Below, piece by piece: positions 23,722 to 35,974 of a stretch of 64,000 nt of DNA (within the stretch, counting starts at the first letter, position 1; the number at the start of each line of letters is the position of its first letter). The notes beneath the pieces were generated by a model. The model saw only the letters and a program-made list of their open reading frames with translations, was not told where the DNA came from and did not search any database. This stretch comes from Eretmocerus hayati (lineage: Eukaryota; Arthropoda; Insecta; Hymenoptera; Aphelinidae): positions 187,593,344-187,657,343 of the forward strand of contig CM056742.1 of assembly GCA_029851415.1 (NCBI GenBank), given 5' to 3'. A program made the translations under genes and the position numbers.

Positions 23722-26700
23722 CAAATGAATTCAGCAGCTACTCCTAAATTCCGAGAATGAGATTTCAAATTACGTGACTGAATGAGATAACAATAGCCTG
23801 ACAATTCACCACGATTTTCCTAAAATGTAACGGACGAAAAGTACGCTCGCTCGAACTCACATTAAAATTTCGAGAGTTGAGGGCCATAAACGAGCTCGAT
23901 AAAGCCTCCGATGTACATTCCAGGCACGGATTCCAAGTATCAGGTTGATGTAAATTCACTTAATTTGCAACGTGATCCTTCGAGGGCTTCCCCTGAAATA
24001 CGGAAATGAAAGCAAGAGCAAGTTCAGTATTCCATTTTTGAATGCAAGGTGCGTACCTCGGCAACTCGCAGTTACCAGCTCATACACCGATCCGAACAGC
24101 ACCTCCGATGCTTGTGAAAAATCTGTGTCCCCTTCGATAGAACCCGATACGATCGTGGGATGAAATATGCATGTCATGAGAGACGCGACAGCAGAGTCAA
24201 CTGGGAAATCATGGCGTTGAGGGTTCAGGGTCGCGTGAAATAGCCAAAGCTGAATTGAACCAGACGACGTTCATCGAAACTGTAATTGCGGGAAAATATA
24301 AACAAACGGGAGGTTTTTTTCCTCTCGGTCCTCGAGGATGTATATTATCAGAGAACGTGCCAATCCAAATCGAATTTTTGTTTGCAAAGTTAATCTAAAA
24401 TACAGCTTACAAAACATTGACTGTGTACGTTGGGATTTATCTCTAAATTAGTATTTTTTTATTTCCGTGGAAGACTTCACGAAAACAAAGCGGCAAATTG
24501 GCAACTTCCTCTCGTTTCGTTTTTTCCTTCATTCTAATTTCCTACTTCTTTTGTGAGAAAATGTTGAAGTTCCTCATTTGGCAAACGAAAAATGGAAGTT
24601 GAATGTGCCCTATTTCACAAACTTGCTAGCAATTCAGAGTATGGTAATGAATGGGAATGTTAAGTAGTACATAATAGCACAATTTCTTCGGTGTTTTCGA
24701 GACTCAGGAAATGTTGTCACAGTCCCACTTCTGAATCGACTCTGCTAGATCAAACAAGGTGCGGTGATGGAACAAGATCCAGTTTGGTTTGTCTCATGTT
24801 CCTTCGTCAAGATTGTGATCAAATTAACTCCCTGAATAAATCTCAAAAAAGAAAACCACCGGATTTCATCATATTTACTAATAGCGTGTACAAAAATGAC
24901 ATTCTCAAACTTCGAAAAGTTTGGACAATCAATAGCTTCTGAAATGGGATTATAATTTGTCGGAAAATTGTATAATTCAACAAACGAATGAAAAAACTCA
25001 ATTCTCACCAGAGCCTTGGAGATAACAAAGTTAATGGCATTGTATCTTCTTCGATTTATACCGTCAAATGTACAATATTCAGTACTATTTGGGGAGTATT
25101 TACCCACGTTAACGTTGGAGACACGGAACTTTTAAAGAATTTTACCTTACAAGCTGTCTCCCTCGGGATACTTTATTTACATTCTGTCGTATTGGCCCTT
25201 TGAGAGATAGTTGAGTGAGCAAATGGGCTAATCCAACTACCGAGAACCGGATGAATCTTGGAAAAATCGTAGCAAGAAAGAGTTTCCGAAGAACAGAAAG
25301 AGAGGCTCTTGTCATGCTCTATTGGAGAACTCTGAGTTGAGAATTTCCCAGTAGAATCTTTCTCTTTGAGTTGAAGCTTTGTGTGTTTGAAAAATTTGTA
25401 TCGGGCCCAGAGGAGAGACGAGTGTACAAATTTCCTGCCGTAGCGAGAGAACATCTCCATTGGCAAACATTTTGCCTCGAAAAGTAAAATCTTCGAGCTT
25501 TCGCACAGAGACGCGACGACTCTCGACGTTTCCAGCGCAGAATCTCAGAGAAAAATCAACGCAGCGTCTGTCACGTGCAAAACGCAGAATCGAGCTTCTA
25601 CCACGAGTTAAATGTATATATATACCACATACGAGAGCACACATGGCCCGTTCTGAGACTGCAGTGCAGCAGGAGCGCGCAAAAAAGTCATAGACAGAGA
25701 GAAATGGAGGCGAGCATGCACAAAAACGACAACGAGAGGAGAAAATTTTTTATGGAAATCCGTTCGGGTCAGTCCGTTATTCGCGCTATTTCGGTGCGCA
25801 GTCAACCCGAAAGGCTCACTTGGCTCCTCTCCGATGCACGAAACCGTGAAAACACTGCACATTGTAATTTTTGGCATTTTCCCGGCGAACAAGACAACGA
25901 GCTGGATCTCAAACAAAGACCCCGGTTATCTTTCGGAAAGAATAATTTCTTCAAAGACTTCAAATTTGCGAGGTCTTGTGCAACCTTGGCTTTTGCAGAA
26001 TGTAAGAAGGTTGAGAGAATCATCTTTCCTTTTAGTTTTAAGAGGGTTGATTTTCCACATTGCCATCAAGGTTCTGTGAAAACTACAATTCTGCATCTCG
26101 CTGTTGTGAAGGATAGAGAGTAGTTTCCGAAGTGAGCTACATAATCAAACTGACTCTTCCACTTTTTGATAGTAGCCTCGTGAAAACAAGGATGAGATTA
26201 ACTGCTGCAGTAAGTTATTGCATAGTTTAATGATTCATTCGCAAACTTTATCACGCAAAACAGATTGGCTTTAATTAATCACCATCCGGTACCATATATT
26301 AGATTACGTAAGGTTCATGATTATTCAAGTAGAGGGCTCGGAACAAATTTGAATTGCTGAGGACGCTTCTTCGTTTCTTGGCACGCTCATCCCAGGGCTA
26401 TTGTGCAAAATACCCGTTGCGGAGAATCGTATATCATCTCGCTTCTTGATCGAAGAAGCGAGACTGTCAGGATATTTTTTCCATTCCAAAATTCGAGTCT
26501 AGATCAACGATCATCATGAGAGCGATACCACTAGGAGTATTCTCAAATCTTTGGTGAGAAAAGTAATCGGCAAAAAGTAAAAGGCTTCTTACTCGATCTC
26601 TATTCGCAGCAAATTGCAACAAGAGGTGTTTTCAACAGCTAGTCTGTCAGTAACTTTTTCGTTTTCTCAGTCATTTGAAGACGCTATCACAACTCCTCAG

Positions 26701-27079
26701 GTATGGAATTCATGAGTCCGAATAATGACTCACGAGCAAAGATTCATGAAATTTTCGAGCTTTTTTTTTGCTGTGTGTTTCTCAAATCAAACATTTATCA
26801 GAGTAATGTTGAATGTGATTACTATGTGAGAACTCTTCCGACAATTTTCATCTTTTGAGCTACTCTTGTTGACGTAGAATGATGTTGATCGATTTCTTCT
26901 TCATGAAAAATTATCAATCAGTGCAGTAAATTCCCAATACGATTCGTTGAGAACTGGGCAACGATAACCCCAGACAAATGGATAATTGCTGGGGACCAAC
27001 CACCTTGCCAATAATTCGAAGGCAAGAAAGTTTCCAAGTTCGACTCAATCGGCTTTCTTGATATGAGATCCGTACATCG

Positions 27080-27600
27080 GAATTGTCTGAAGCAAACGAG
27101 AACATCACTTCCGCAGCAAAAATCACGCACGAGATATCATTAGTCAAATCGAGCCCAGCACTGCTCTGTCATACAGAGGATCACGACGCGAATGCAACGA
27201 CACAGTATGGCCCAACAGCAGATGCAACGGGTGAACCGAGATTCGAGTCGAGAGAATATACCGCTGGGTGCGGCTCGACGCTAATTGCGGGCTTGCAGTG
27301 CTGCCAGGGCCATTATTTAGATAACGGGGCGCTCACAAAGAGCCCCGACTGCGAGGTCGCGCTCTGTGGCACCAAGCCGTGCCACGTCGTCGCCGAGAAA
27401 GAATGGCAGCTGCGAGTGAGAGGGAGAGAGCCCGAATTGAAATTCGGTGGCCCTCCTTGCCGGTACGTGCTGTGTGCGGCGTTGCATAGTTTGGAGCGAG
27501 AGAGCATCCGCATGAACTCGTAGTGTATAAAGGGTGCACTGAAAGCGGTCTTTGTGCGATTCGTCGAGCCTTGCGTTAGCGTGTGAAACCCTGAATCGAT
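27080..27600. other. CpG-rich island with a TATAAAG, possibly promoter-like
   Basis: This stretch is clearly GC-richer than its flanks, with overlapping open frames on both strands and TATAAAG at 27536-27542 on the plus strand. Frame overlap and lack of recognisable domains argue against a protein. It may be a promoter, an enhancer or an unannotated exon; the sequence cannot decide. Confidence 0.2.
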
Positions 27601-30600
27601 TCACGGGAAAAAATTCTGATCATTTTCGGGTGAGGTGGAATATCAATCGTTGAATATCGTGAAAGAGTTGAGACAGACGGAATTCAAGTCTTGTTCGTCG
27701 ACATACGGATCTGTTGAGTGACCCAAAAACTGTACACACGTGACAATGGGATATGCCGATTCGTTGCAGAGACCATCACAGTGTTCCATCTACGATTCTC
27801 CAGGATTATAACGAGATGCGGATTGTGGTGGGTGTCCTTTGACAAGATTTCGTGGCTTTGTGGTCAACCTGAAGACATTGATGCATTTGGTATTCTGCGT
27901 GGTTTAAGCTTGAAATATTCCATGAGCCTACCCACTTACGAGAATTTTGGTGCCATAGTCGAGCAGTGGACGCGATAGTTTCTTGAATATAATTCTACTA
28001 TCATCCACGCGACACCACTTCAATTCATGTTCATATCCCTGTTGATGAAGCAAACCTTCCTCTGGGTTCATAGTCGAATTTTCATTGATGAAATCTTCAA
28101 AATTGAGAAGAAGCACTCAATCCATCCTGAATCGCGATTTTTTGGCAGATTCGTGCTTAAAGTTCCTCAAGAACCCTTCTAGTTTCGAAGTTTTTGATCA
28201 CTGAGGTGTCTTTTGAGTCACACTTTCCAGAAATAATCCAAATCAATCGATCTCGAGGTCACTCATTGCTTGTCGTCTATCAATCTGTGAGGTAAATTTC
28301 GAACAGTACTCGTAATCGAATTCTGGCTGAAGAAAGAGCCGAAATGAGGAAGCTGAATTCGAAGCTGCTTCAAATCTCAATTTTCTCAGGTCCACACTTT
28401 GAAATTTCCAAAAACCTCTCCCTCTTCGAGAATTCTGATCGCAGACCTGGGCACTCAAGTCCACACAGTTCTTTACGCATTTCTGAAACTCCTCCCCAAA
28501 TCGTGGCTACATGCTCTGTGCATTCAATATCGCGTATCGATAAAGAACTCATACAAATCTTTGCTCGATAATAAGGTGGTTATTCCTGAAATTTTTCTAT
28601 AAACTCCATGCGAGGGTTGTTTAACCATAACCGTGAAAGCAGCAGACACTATAATAGGTTAGACACCAAAGCAGTAACAAACACGTGGCATTACACCAAG
28701 ATAATAACATTGCTGAGCGGGTCGGGCGACTAACCTGTTCAAAAACTGCATGGCAAATTCAAAATGAGCCACTTTTATTCATATTTCCGACAAATTGAAT
28801 AATGAAAACTTGTTGAAATAGTTATTCCGTACTCCAAATTCAACGAGCTACACGATGGCGTTCCGCGAAGTTATTCTTCTTGAATATTTTAAAGAAGTCT
28901 TCTTTGTCGACTATGGAAAGCAATCAATATTCCAAATTTGACTCCACCATTTGAGAGATTAGATTGAATTATAGAAAAAGAACTCCACCCAAACTTGTAC
29001 CTCGAACTGAAAGAGATCGTCAAGGGGGTGGCCACCTAATAGTGGTCAAGAGGAAGGTGAACCGTGGTGAATCGCGATCATTGTCTCACTCACGCACACA
29101 TCGGTTAGGGTACCATCACCTACTAGTTCGAACGAGACTAGATCTTCAAAAATCTGCAGTTCACGATTGTACAGCTCCAAAATTCTGTATGTTGGATTCC
29201 CATCATGTGATGCTCTCGACAGCGCAGAATGGAAAGTTCGTTTTATCGATCTCCTCGGATGCCTCGAATGTTTGCGGCACTCTAAATTCTAGCATATGGG
29301 AAACGCGATATGGACTCAAATTTCACTTCATCTATTCTCTGGAAGTGTAATAAATGCCAATCATGTCTGAAATTCATGAGAGGAATTAACAAGCGTCACA
29401 ACTTATTACAGAGATTGCCCACTTCAATTGGAAGATATTCATCAAAACTCAACATAAAAAGCGAGACAAACGATTTCAGAAGTGGATTATTCATCCTCTG
29501 GGGCTGTAATAGGCCTCCAGTTTGTAGCATATCAACCCAGTGCCTCAACCGTACTCGGATGATTTGCCATGATGAGAGACCAATTATTCTCGAAAGAGTG
29601 TGCCGATACAATGAGTAATGAGTATCCAGCTTCGAGATGTTTCCTTGACAATAGAAACTCTCCGATTTGTGCCAGAGTTTGTGGGGCTCAGCAAGCAAGA
29701 AACCTCAATAAGCCATTCAATGCACGAAACAATCGAATCGATAGATATCATCAGCTCGAGAGGTTCTTCTAACTGAAGCCAAGTCCTTCAAAATGAATCG
29801 GTCCTCGACAAGTTAAGTGGTTGCCAAATACGGGTTTCGATGTGAATAATACCAGCAATTTGAGGCACTACACATTTGAAGTCAACTGCCGATATCAAGC
29901 ACTATTGCAATGTACTTTCATTGCGTAATTTCGTTCTCCTACATGGAAAACTCTCGATAATACTGAAATACAGCAATGGAAGTTTCGCCAGAATGTAAGT
30001 GTATTTTCCACTTTGGAAAATATGAAAAATCCATTTTCCATCGAGGTCTTCCATTTTGCACCGCGTGCATTTCCGGATTATTTCGCGAGAAAAAATATTG
30101 CGATCAATAACTACGAAACCCCAATGCAATAACTAGATTCCAATTGAGTTCAAAGCAAGGGGAATCCATCCATATGAAAGTTGTAACAACTTTTCTCTGC
30201 TTGTATACGGAAAAAACGGTATGCAGACAATTCATGTGGTGGAAATTAACTATGTTTGATGTGAGAATTTATCATCATTCAGTGCATGGTTCGGTTCGAA
30301 ATTCCCTATACAGCTCTCAAATTTTGTATGCTGTATCAAATGAACAAGAAATCACCAATTCTATCACCAGATCTCGACTCAAATGTATGCTGATCAATGT
30401 GAATACTTTGGGAGTTTTAAAGTGCAAATTCAAAATAATCGCATGGAATCGTGAATTTTCTAAGGCGCTTTTGTACAAGAGTGAGATGAGAAAATCTGAG
30501 AATATACTCAATAACATAGTTTCCACAAAAATGATACAGACAATTATGGTACGACAGATTTTAACAATCAGAACAATATGATACTGATTACTCAAAAATA

Positions 30601-32594
30601 TCCAAGCTAGATCTCTGAGGCATAAGTATGAGAAAGAACATTGAAGATGGAAAAAAGTTAAATTCAAATTTAGGTCTTTTATAGGCAAGATCTTAGACCC
30701 TTGAGGCAAAATTCGATCGGTATTCCTCTATCTACTGATGATATCACTATATTGTGTCATGATCTCCTACTGAGTACGCACAAATTTTCAAGAATTGGAT
30801 TGAAAACATAATGTAACAAGATCTATGTACCGCTACAACTTTCACTCGACGAAAACTCGAGTTTGAGTCACTCAAAGCTCCTGTACGGGAAAGTAAATGA
30901 CAGAAGGAAATCAACGATCACGCCTGATCAAGTGAAGCTCACAAATATTCCTTCGTTCCATCTTCACAAGATATAAATGTCTTCTTCTACGATAGGAAAA
31001 TTTCCATTGAAGGATATGATGAAGTAGAGATGTATTGGATACGACGAAAGAGAAGGGAAAGTTTCTATCAAAAAGTAAGTCTTGAATAATTTGTAATCTC
31101 TATAACATTGGTTAACCGTGCGATAAGAAATTAGACCTCTTCATGGATAGTGAATGGGAGAATTTAACTCAAAATAAGATCAAATTCAGAGGATGCATTC
31201 ATGATAGCTATATCATGTATGAAAATGACACAATTATATTGGGTAAATGAAATTGAACGGATAAGTATAAAAAGGCTGAAGCAAATCAAAGGAAAAATGC
31301 GTAAGATCCGAAAATGAAGCACAAACGAGTGATAAATATTGAAATACTGTAGGAATAAATTAGCTCTAAATGATGAGTAAAGTGCAGAAGACATGAAGTT
31401 GAGGGTCTGGCAGCGTTCGAAAGAAGAAGAACATGTGGCAGAAGGCACAGCAAACTGAAGAATATCCGTGCTATGGGATAAAAGTCGCGAATTGAAGCTC
31501 AATGTGCACGTCCATGAGTACGGTTTCCATCACGAAAAATTATTGTTATATATGATGGAACCTTTCATCTTTCGAAAGTGATATCACAAAGTTGCCAAAG
31601 TCATCTCAATCGATTTGATTTTTTAACAAGATAGTTCTCCATGGATCCAGCCATTGGGGTAAGAATCTCAAGATCTTGAATACATTTGTAATTTTTCATT
31701 GTCAATTAAGAAAAATAGGGAACTGACATGACCCCAAAAATTTGCAAAATGATCGTATAATAGAATTTTTTATCAGAAAAAATGTGTTAGACAGAAATTT
31801 GATTCAAAGTTCGTGAAAGTTATGATTGGCGCCATTTAATTCGCAAAAGAGTGTACATGAGTCATGTAGCAAAGGATCTTTTTCCATAATCAATGTGGAG
31901 CAAACCTAAAACCGAAAATTCACACTGATGAGATGATCAAATTGGCTGTCCATAGACTACAAAGGAAAATTTTCAGGGATAAATCGAATTATATAGTACG
32001 TTGATCTGAAGTACGCCATTAAGAAGGTACACATACTGACAATAATTTGGATTACATTGGAACCTAGTATTTCGAATAGTAACTCTCAAACTTGAACGAG
32101 CTCAGATTATTCAATCCTTTGGCAAGAAGAAACCTCATATTCATCGTAAAATTCTGGAACCCTCATCCATTTATTTACGATCTCATACGATATCTATCAG
32201 TGATTGTAAGTATACCAAAAGATGACACCATTACTTCTGCAAACAAGCATTGGAGTACATGCAAAAAACATGATCTGCGTGAGCCTTCCGGAATAAGCTA
32301 GAGACCAAAAAATATCATGGCTTGTGGTTTTCAGTCACTGATTCGCACGCTGTTCGCGGAGAAAATTTCCACGGCTTCAATTAATTCGAACTCGTCTGAA
32401 TATCTAAAAGTTATTTTCCTCCTCCCGGCACGAAAGTACGTCCTTCCGTGCCTCATTTTGGTCACGAAAGCTCGACTTTTACTGCCGGCACGAGTCAACT
32501 CGCGTTCTGATTCGCTGTCGATTTTTGTTGCATCTTTCGCTGCCTGCGCTGTTTTGCGGTGCAGAGAGCGCATCAGAGTCAGACATGCATGCGA

Positions 32595-32618
32595 AACATA
32601 ACCTATTTAGGTTATGTT
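32595..32618. repeat. 24-bp inverted repeat AACATAACCT
   Basis: AACATAACCT and its exact complement AGGTTATGTT flank a 4-bp loop. It lies just 3' of a more GC-rich block (about 32410-32590) containing two CCGGCACGA copies. Confidence 0.8.
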
Positions 32619-32947
32619 CATCAATGTGTTTATTTCATAGACATAGAAGCAGTTCATTTATGATGTATGCTCATACTTGACAGGTGGCATCTTTTTACAA
32701 ATACCTATCGGTGCTCAAATAGAAAACTCTCAGCAGCTGATTGTAGAGCAAGATTTTCAATGCCCCATGACATAAATCGATAAGGTACTCAAAAAACTCA
32801 TTGTCAGTGACAAGCATGTGACGTGACAAGAGCTTAGGGCGGCACAACTTCGTATCAAGATTCAAGACTCAAATTGAATCATGCGATAATAGCATTCAGC
32901 GCTCACTCACGAAACAGTTCACTTTATTATTCTCATTTTTTTGCTTT

Positions 32948-33250
32948 CGTCCGCCCCGACCAGCAAAAGTCGGGCGGACGATTACATCGCATCACAAGTA
33001 TTATTCAGCAAAAGCAGTAAGTAAAAGCTGCGAGGTCGTCTGCTTGAACACCCCACCGGCCACTGCCCAGTCAAAATGTAAACAAATGCAGAAGTGAGGT
33101 TAAACGCGTATTTTTGTACTGATTAATAAAATTTCGACGTACTTTCGGGCCGAGAGGAGAAAAAATAGTATACAGCACTCGGCAGAGAAGTGGGATGCCC
33201 ATGACAGTGTGATATCAATGCCTCGGCTTCGCCTCGGCATTATTATCACA
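32948..33250. repeat. two short GC-rich stem-loops
   Basis: The first (32948-32980) pairs CGTCCGCC-CCGAC with GTCGGGCGGACG around CAGCAAAA, with one bulged base. The second (33208-33250) pairs TGTGATATCAATGCC with GGCATTATTATCACA around a loop holding a direct repeat of GCCTCGGC. Both lie just left of the TACGCGAA element and may be ends of decayed elements. Confidence 0.6.
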
Positions 33251-33978
33251 CAGTCACGGAAATCCAACTTCCCTGCCTAGTACAGTAATATACTATTGAA
33301 CAACAAGAATAAGTGTCTATACGGCCGGACTTGCGTGCGCGAATTCGCGTATGCGACGGATCGGGTACGCGGAAGCAAGGATCTGGGGCTGATGAATGTG
33401 ACAAGTCTTCGCCGAAAAAATCCCTAGGAACCCTGTCGCGTACGCGAAAATTTTTGGGAAGGTGCCCCGCAAGATTCTTTGCGTGCGCGAACCGGAAAAT
33501 TTTCCGGTTTGCGTGTGCGAAAACTTTTGCGGGCCGCTTTCCCGAAAATTTTTGCTTACGCGAACAGCTAGTGGGGTTGTGTAGACCGCATTGGCGTACA
33601 CGAACACAAAAAAGCATACCACTCAATGTCAGGTACGCCCGCGCGTACGCGAATACGCGGAGGTCCGCCGTTTCGAGTGCGCGAATACTTGCGAGGCGCG
33701 CCACCCTGCACATTTTCGCATACGCGAAGGACCCCAATTTTGCGGGCACGAAGACTGCGAAGTGCCTTTCGAATATTCTCGCGTATGCGAAGAGTACACG
33801 ATATTGTGGGTGCGAGACTTTGCGAAGAGCCGTTCTTATAATCTCAAAATATTCTCCACTTTGGGCTAAACGACGAGTTATCCGGGCTTCATAATCATCT
33901 AACTCGGCCTGGATAACTATTCGTTCTGACTAAATTGTGAGAGATTCTGAGATTTTTGTGAACAAAAGTGTGCCTGTC

Positions 33979-34210
33979 ATATGAGTAGTTCTGCGGAAAC
34001 TTCGATATTTGGGGATCGATAATGTGCCAGCGCTAAATCTCACTTCCGAATTGAAACATTTAAAGTATGAATAAACTCGCGCACGAATGTAAACTTTCCC
34101 ACTCATCGGTACCATAAGGATAATATGGAGAGACGCGGTAGCGTCACGCGGATCTGACATTCTGAAGCAACACATGGACCTGACATTTCGCCACTAGAAT
34201 TGATCTCACG
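33979..34210 (+). repeat. dispersed repeat, copy 1
   Basis: Shares ATATGAGTAGTTC-GCGGAAACTTCGAT, GATAATGTGCCAGCGCTAAA and ATTGATCTCACG, in order, with 58302-58512. The two copies align over about 210-230 bp with indels and the same orientation. This copy lies inside the TACGCGAA element and ends exactly where the palindrome chain starts. Confidence 0.85.
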
Positions 34211-34397
34211 AGATATTCGATAGTTTCAATATCGAATATCTCGATAGATTTAGATCTATCGAGATATTCGATATTATAGTATCTATACTCCGTATACTTA
34301 CTATATATAGTAAGTATACGGAGTATAGATAGATCCGTATACTTACTATATATAGTAAGTATACGGATCTTGAAGGACGGATCCGTCCTTCAAGATC
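34209..34397. repeat. chain of five overlapping palindromes
   Basis: Five inverted repeats follow one another, with neighbours sharing arm sequence. (A) 14-bp arms 34209-34222/34230-34243. (B) 22-bp arms 34228-34249/34254-34275. (C) A 52-bp perfect palindrome with no spacer, 34280-34331. (D) A 40-bp perfect palindrome with no spacer, 34331-34370. (E) A 32-bp perfect palindrome, 34366-34397. The right arm of A is the left arm of B. C and D share the core TATACTTACTATATATAGTAAG, and E starts within the end of D. The arms show no mismatches. Such a chain fits repeated snap-back copying of a DNA end, but an assembly or cloning artefact must be excluded. Confidence 0.95.
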
Positions 34398-35534
34398 GAC
34401 GAGACCAAATGTTCAACTTGTATATTAACCATCAAGGACGAAAAAATCTACCAAAATCACTTATGTCATTCTTCTTTTGTCTTGTACATCGATCAGCATC
34501 GGCAGTCACTCAATTGCTGACGATGACCGCATAGCTCGTTAGGTGTACGCACATGCGAAGGATGTTTGGGTCGATCGGATCGAGGCAAGAGTGGATGCCA
34601 TGGTGATTTCGCGCACGCAAAATTGCGTACCTTTCGCGTGCGCGAAAATATTCAGAAGGCGCCTCGCAGACTGCAAGTACGCATAACTAATTGTGCGGCG
34701 CCGTTTATTGTGATCCTTTCGCATACTCGAAAATTTTCGGAGCAGCGCCCGCAAAGGATGCTTGTATCCATCTCGGTATCCATCGTATCGAGGCAAGAGT
34801 GGATGCCATGCTAGTTTCGCGCACGCGAAATCGTCTACCCTTTGCGTACGCGATGTATTCGAAGGCGCTTCGCAAAGTCCAGCGCCGCACATTGTGGCCA
34901 CTTCGCGTACGCGAAAGTATTCGCGCGCGCGAAACGGTGGCCTTTTGCGTACGCGAAGAATGGGCCCTATCGTGTACGCGAAGGCTGGGCTCGTGGCCGC
35001 GGTCCTTCGCGTACGCGACGGGGTTCCTAGGGATTTTTTCGGCAAAGACGTGTCACATTCATCGGCCCCAGATCCGTGGTATTACATGCGGGAATTCGCG
35101 CACGCGAGTCCGGCCGTATCGACACGCACGAGCGATCGAAGAAAGATTAATAATCATGTAATTATGCAGCTTCCTGGCTTAGTTGACTGATAAATCATTC
35201 TATATCATATGTCCCTTCATTCCGAATAAAATTCCTCCGCCGACAGGATTGTTGTTTAGAGTTTACTAGCTTCATTCTCGACCAATACATTAGTTGAGGA
35301 ACATATCAGTGATGTTTCGAACTCGAATATTGTGATTTACAGGCTCAGTTCTCTGATCGGATCGTAATCACATTTGGAGGTTCGTCAGACAATATGACAC
35401 TCTTGGATGTAGGAGTAACATTTCAGTGATGTAGATATCCGCTACGGAACTGTAAGTCACAAAGGTCATTCCCACATCCAATTGATATTTTCAAACGTTG
35501 CCCGAGTCAATCTCTTTTTCTTCAGCCTTTCATA

Positions 35535-35711
35535 ATGACTAATGACGGAGACAAGAAGAAGATCGATTTAATTAAGAAGCTGAACGAAATGGCATTTGAT
35601 GAAACAGAAATGAGATACCAAGCGGGAGTAAACGAAGAAGGAAGATCTAAGCAAACCAAATTATCGATGCATCTAAGTGGTGTATCTGTATACCTCATTC
35701 AACGAGTATAA
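35535..35711 (+). CDS. possible small ORF (58 aa), unknown
   Basis: An open frame starting MTNDGDKKKIDLIKKL, rich in Lys, Glu and Asp, ends at TAA 35709-35711. An acceptor-like pyrimidine run ending TTCAG lies 10 bp before the ATG, and a run of 13 A residues (35747-35759) lies just downstream. The composition is more protein-like than most chance ORFs here. It overlaps the nAChR intron on the opposite strand, close to exon 2. It could be a small exon, a retroposed fragment or chance. I recognise no family. Confidence 0.2.
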   Translation: MTNDGDKKKIDLIKKLNEMAFDETEMRYQAGVNEEGRSKQTKLSMHLSGVSVYLIQRV

Positions 35712-35831
35712 AAACACTTTTTCAAATGAGTATTCCGTTCAATACGAAAAAAAAAAAAAGAAAGAAAGGAAACATAGTCGAGAGTCTAATTTTTTTTTCT
35801 GGTAATTGAAAATTTTTTGTGTCAAACTTAC

Positions 35832-35974
35832 AACATCAATAATTTGCATAAGCGTAAGGCCGAAGCTCAGCTTTAGGGGTTCGGACTCATTTTGGACTGG
35901 GCGCTCCAGCACGTTGTAGGCATCCAGCAGGTCGTTTAGCAGCTTCTTCTCATGAAAACCGCCACATACCAGCC
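35832..35974 (-). CDS. nicotinic acetylcholine receptor alpha subunit, exon 2
   Basis: A 143-bp minus-strand exon encoding the mature N-terminus: HEKKLLNDLLDAYN, then LERPVQNESEPLK, then LSFGLTLMQIIDV. This is the N-terminal helix and first beta strand of the extracellular domain of a Cys-loop acetylcholine receptor. The LSFGLTLMQIIDV form is that of insect alpha7-like subunits as I know them. The exon ends with GTAAGT and continues in phase 0 to exon 3. Its 143-bp size and split first codon match exon 2 of vertebrate alpha7 (140 bp, same phase, as I recall). NES is a potential N-glycosylation site. The chosen acceptor (GGTTAG, 35975-35980) lacks a pyrimidine tract. An in-frame ATG at 35993 would extend the frame as MNEIRLGL, so a non-canonical start cannot be excluded. 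Confidence 0.92.

Larger units (their letters stand above)
33313..35125. mobile_element. 1.8-kb TIR element built of TACGCGAA motifs
   Basis: Inverted ends of about 150 bp match closely: GTGTC-ATACGGCCGGAC at each terminus, then GATCTGGGGC-GATGAATGTG, then CCGAAAAAATCCCTAGGAAC. Inside each end, about 33440-33830 and 34550-35000, are dozens of TTCGCGTACGCGAA-type motifs, many palindromic and each CpG-rich. Long open frames here (up to 193 codons) reflect the absence of stop codons in the motif, not protein coding. The centre contains a dispersed repeat (33979-34210) and a palindrome chain. No target-site duplication was identified. Confidence 0.85.
568..35831 (-). other. giant nAChR intron 2 (35.3 kb)
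   Basis: Bounded by a GTAAGT donor on the minus strand (35826-35831, beside exon 2) and the strong TTTTTCAG acceptor beside exon 3. Splicing joins ...IIDV to DEKNQ... in phase 0, the order expected for this receptor family. The intron holds most of the mobile elements and satellites listed here. No other convincing protein-coding exon was recognised. Stretches not listed separately, mainly 568-2530, 8000-9100, 18550-23470 and 23725-32590, look like unique AT-rich sequence with scattered chance ORFs. Confidence 0.85.

Noticed and set aside
25575..26123. 182-codon plus-strand ORF
   Set aside because: No recognisable domain, several other overlapping frames open on both strands, and no splice or promoter context.
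33246..35190. Arg/Ala-rich ORFs of 140-193 codons
   Set aside because: Produced by TACGCGAA motif arrays, open in multiple frames on both strands, with no domain.
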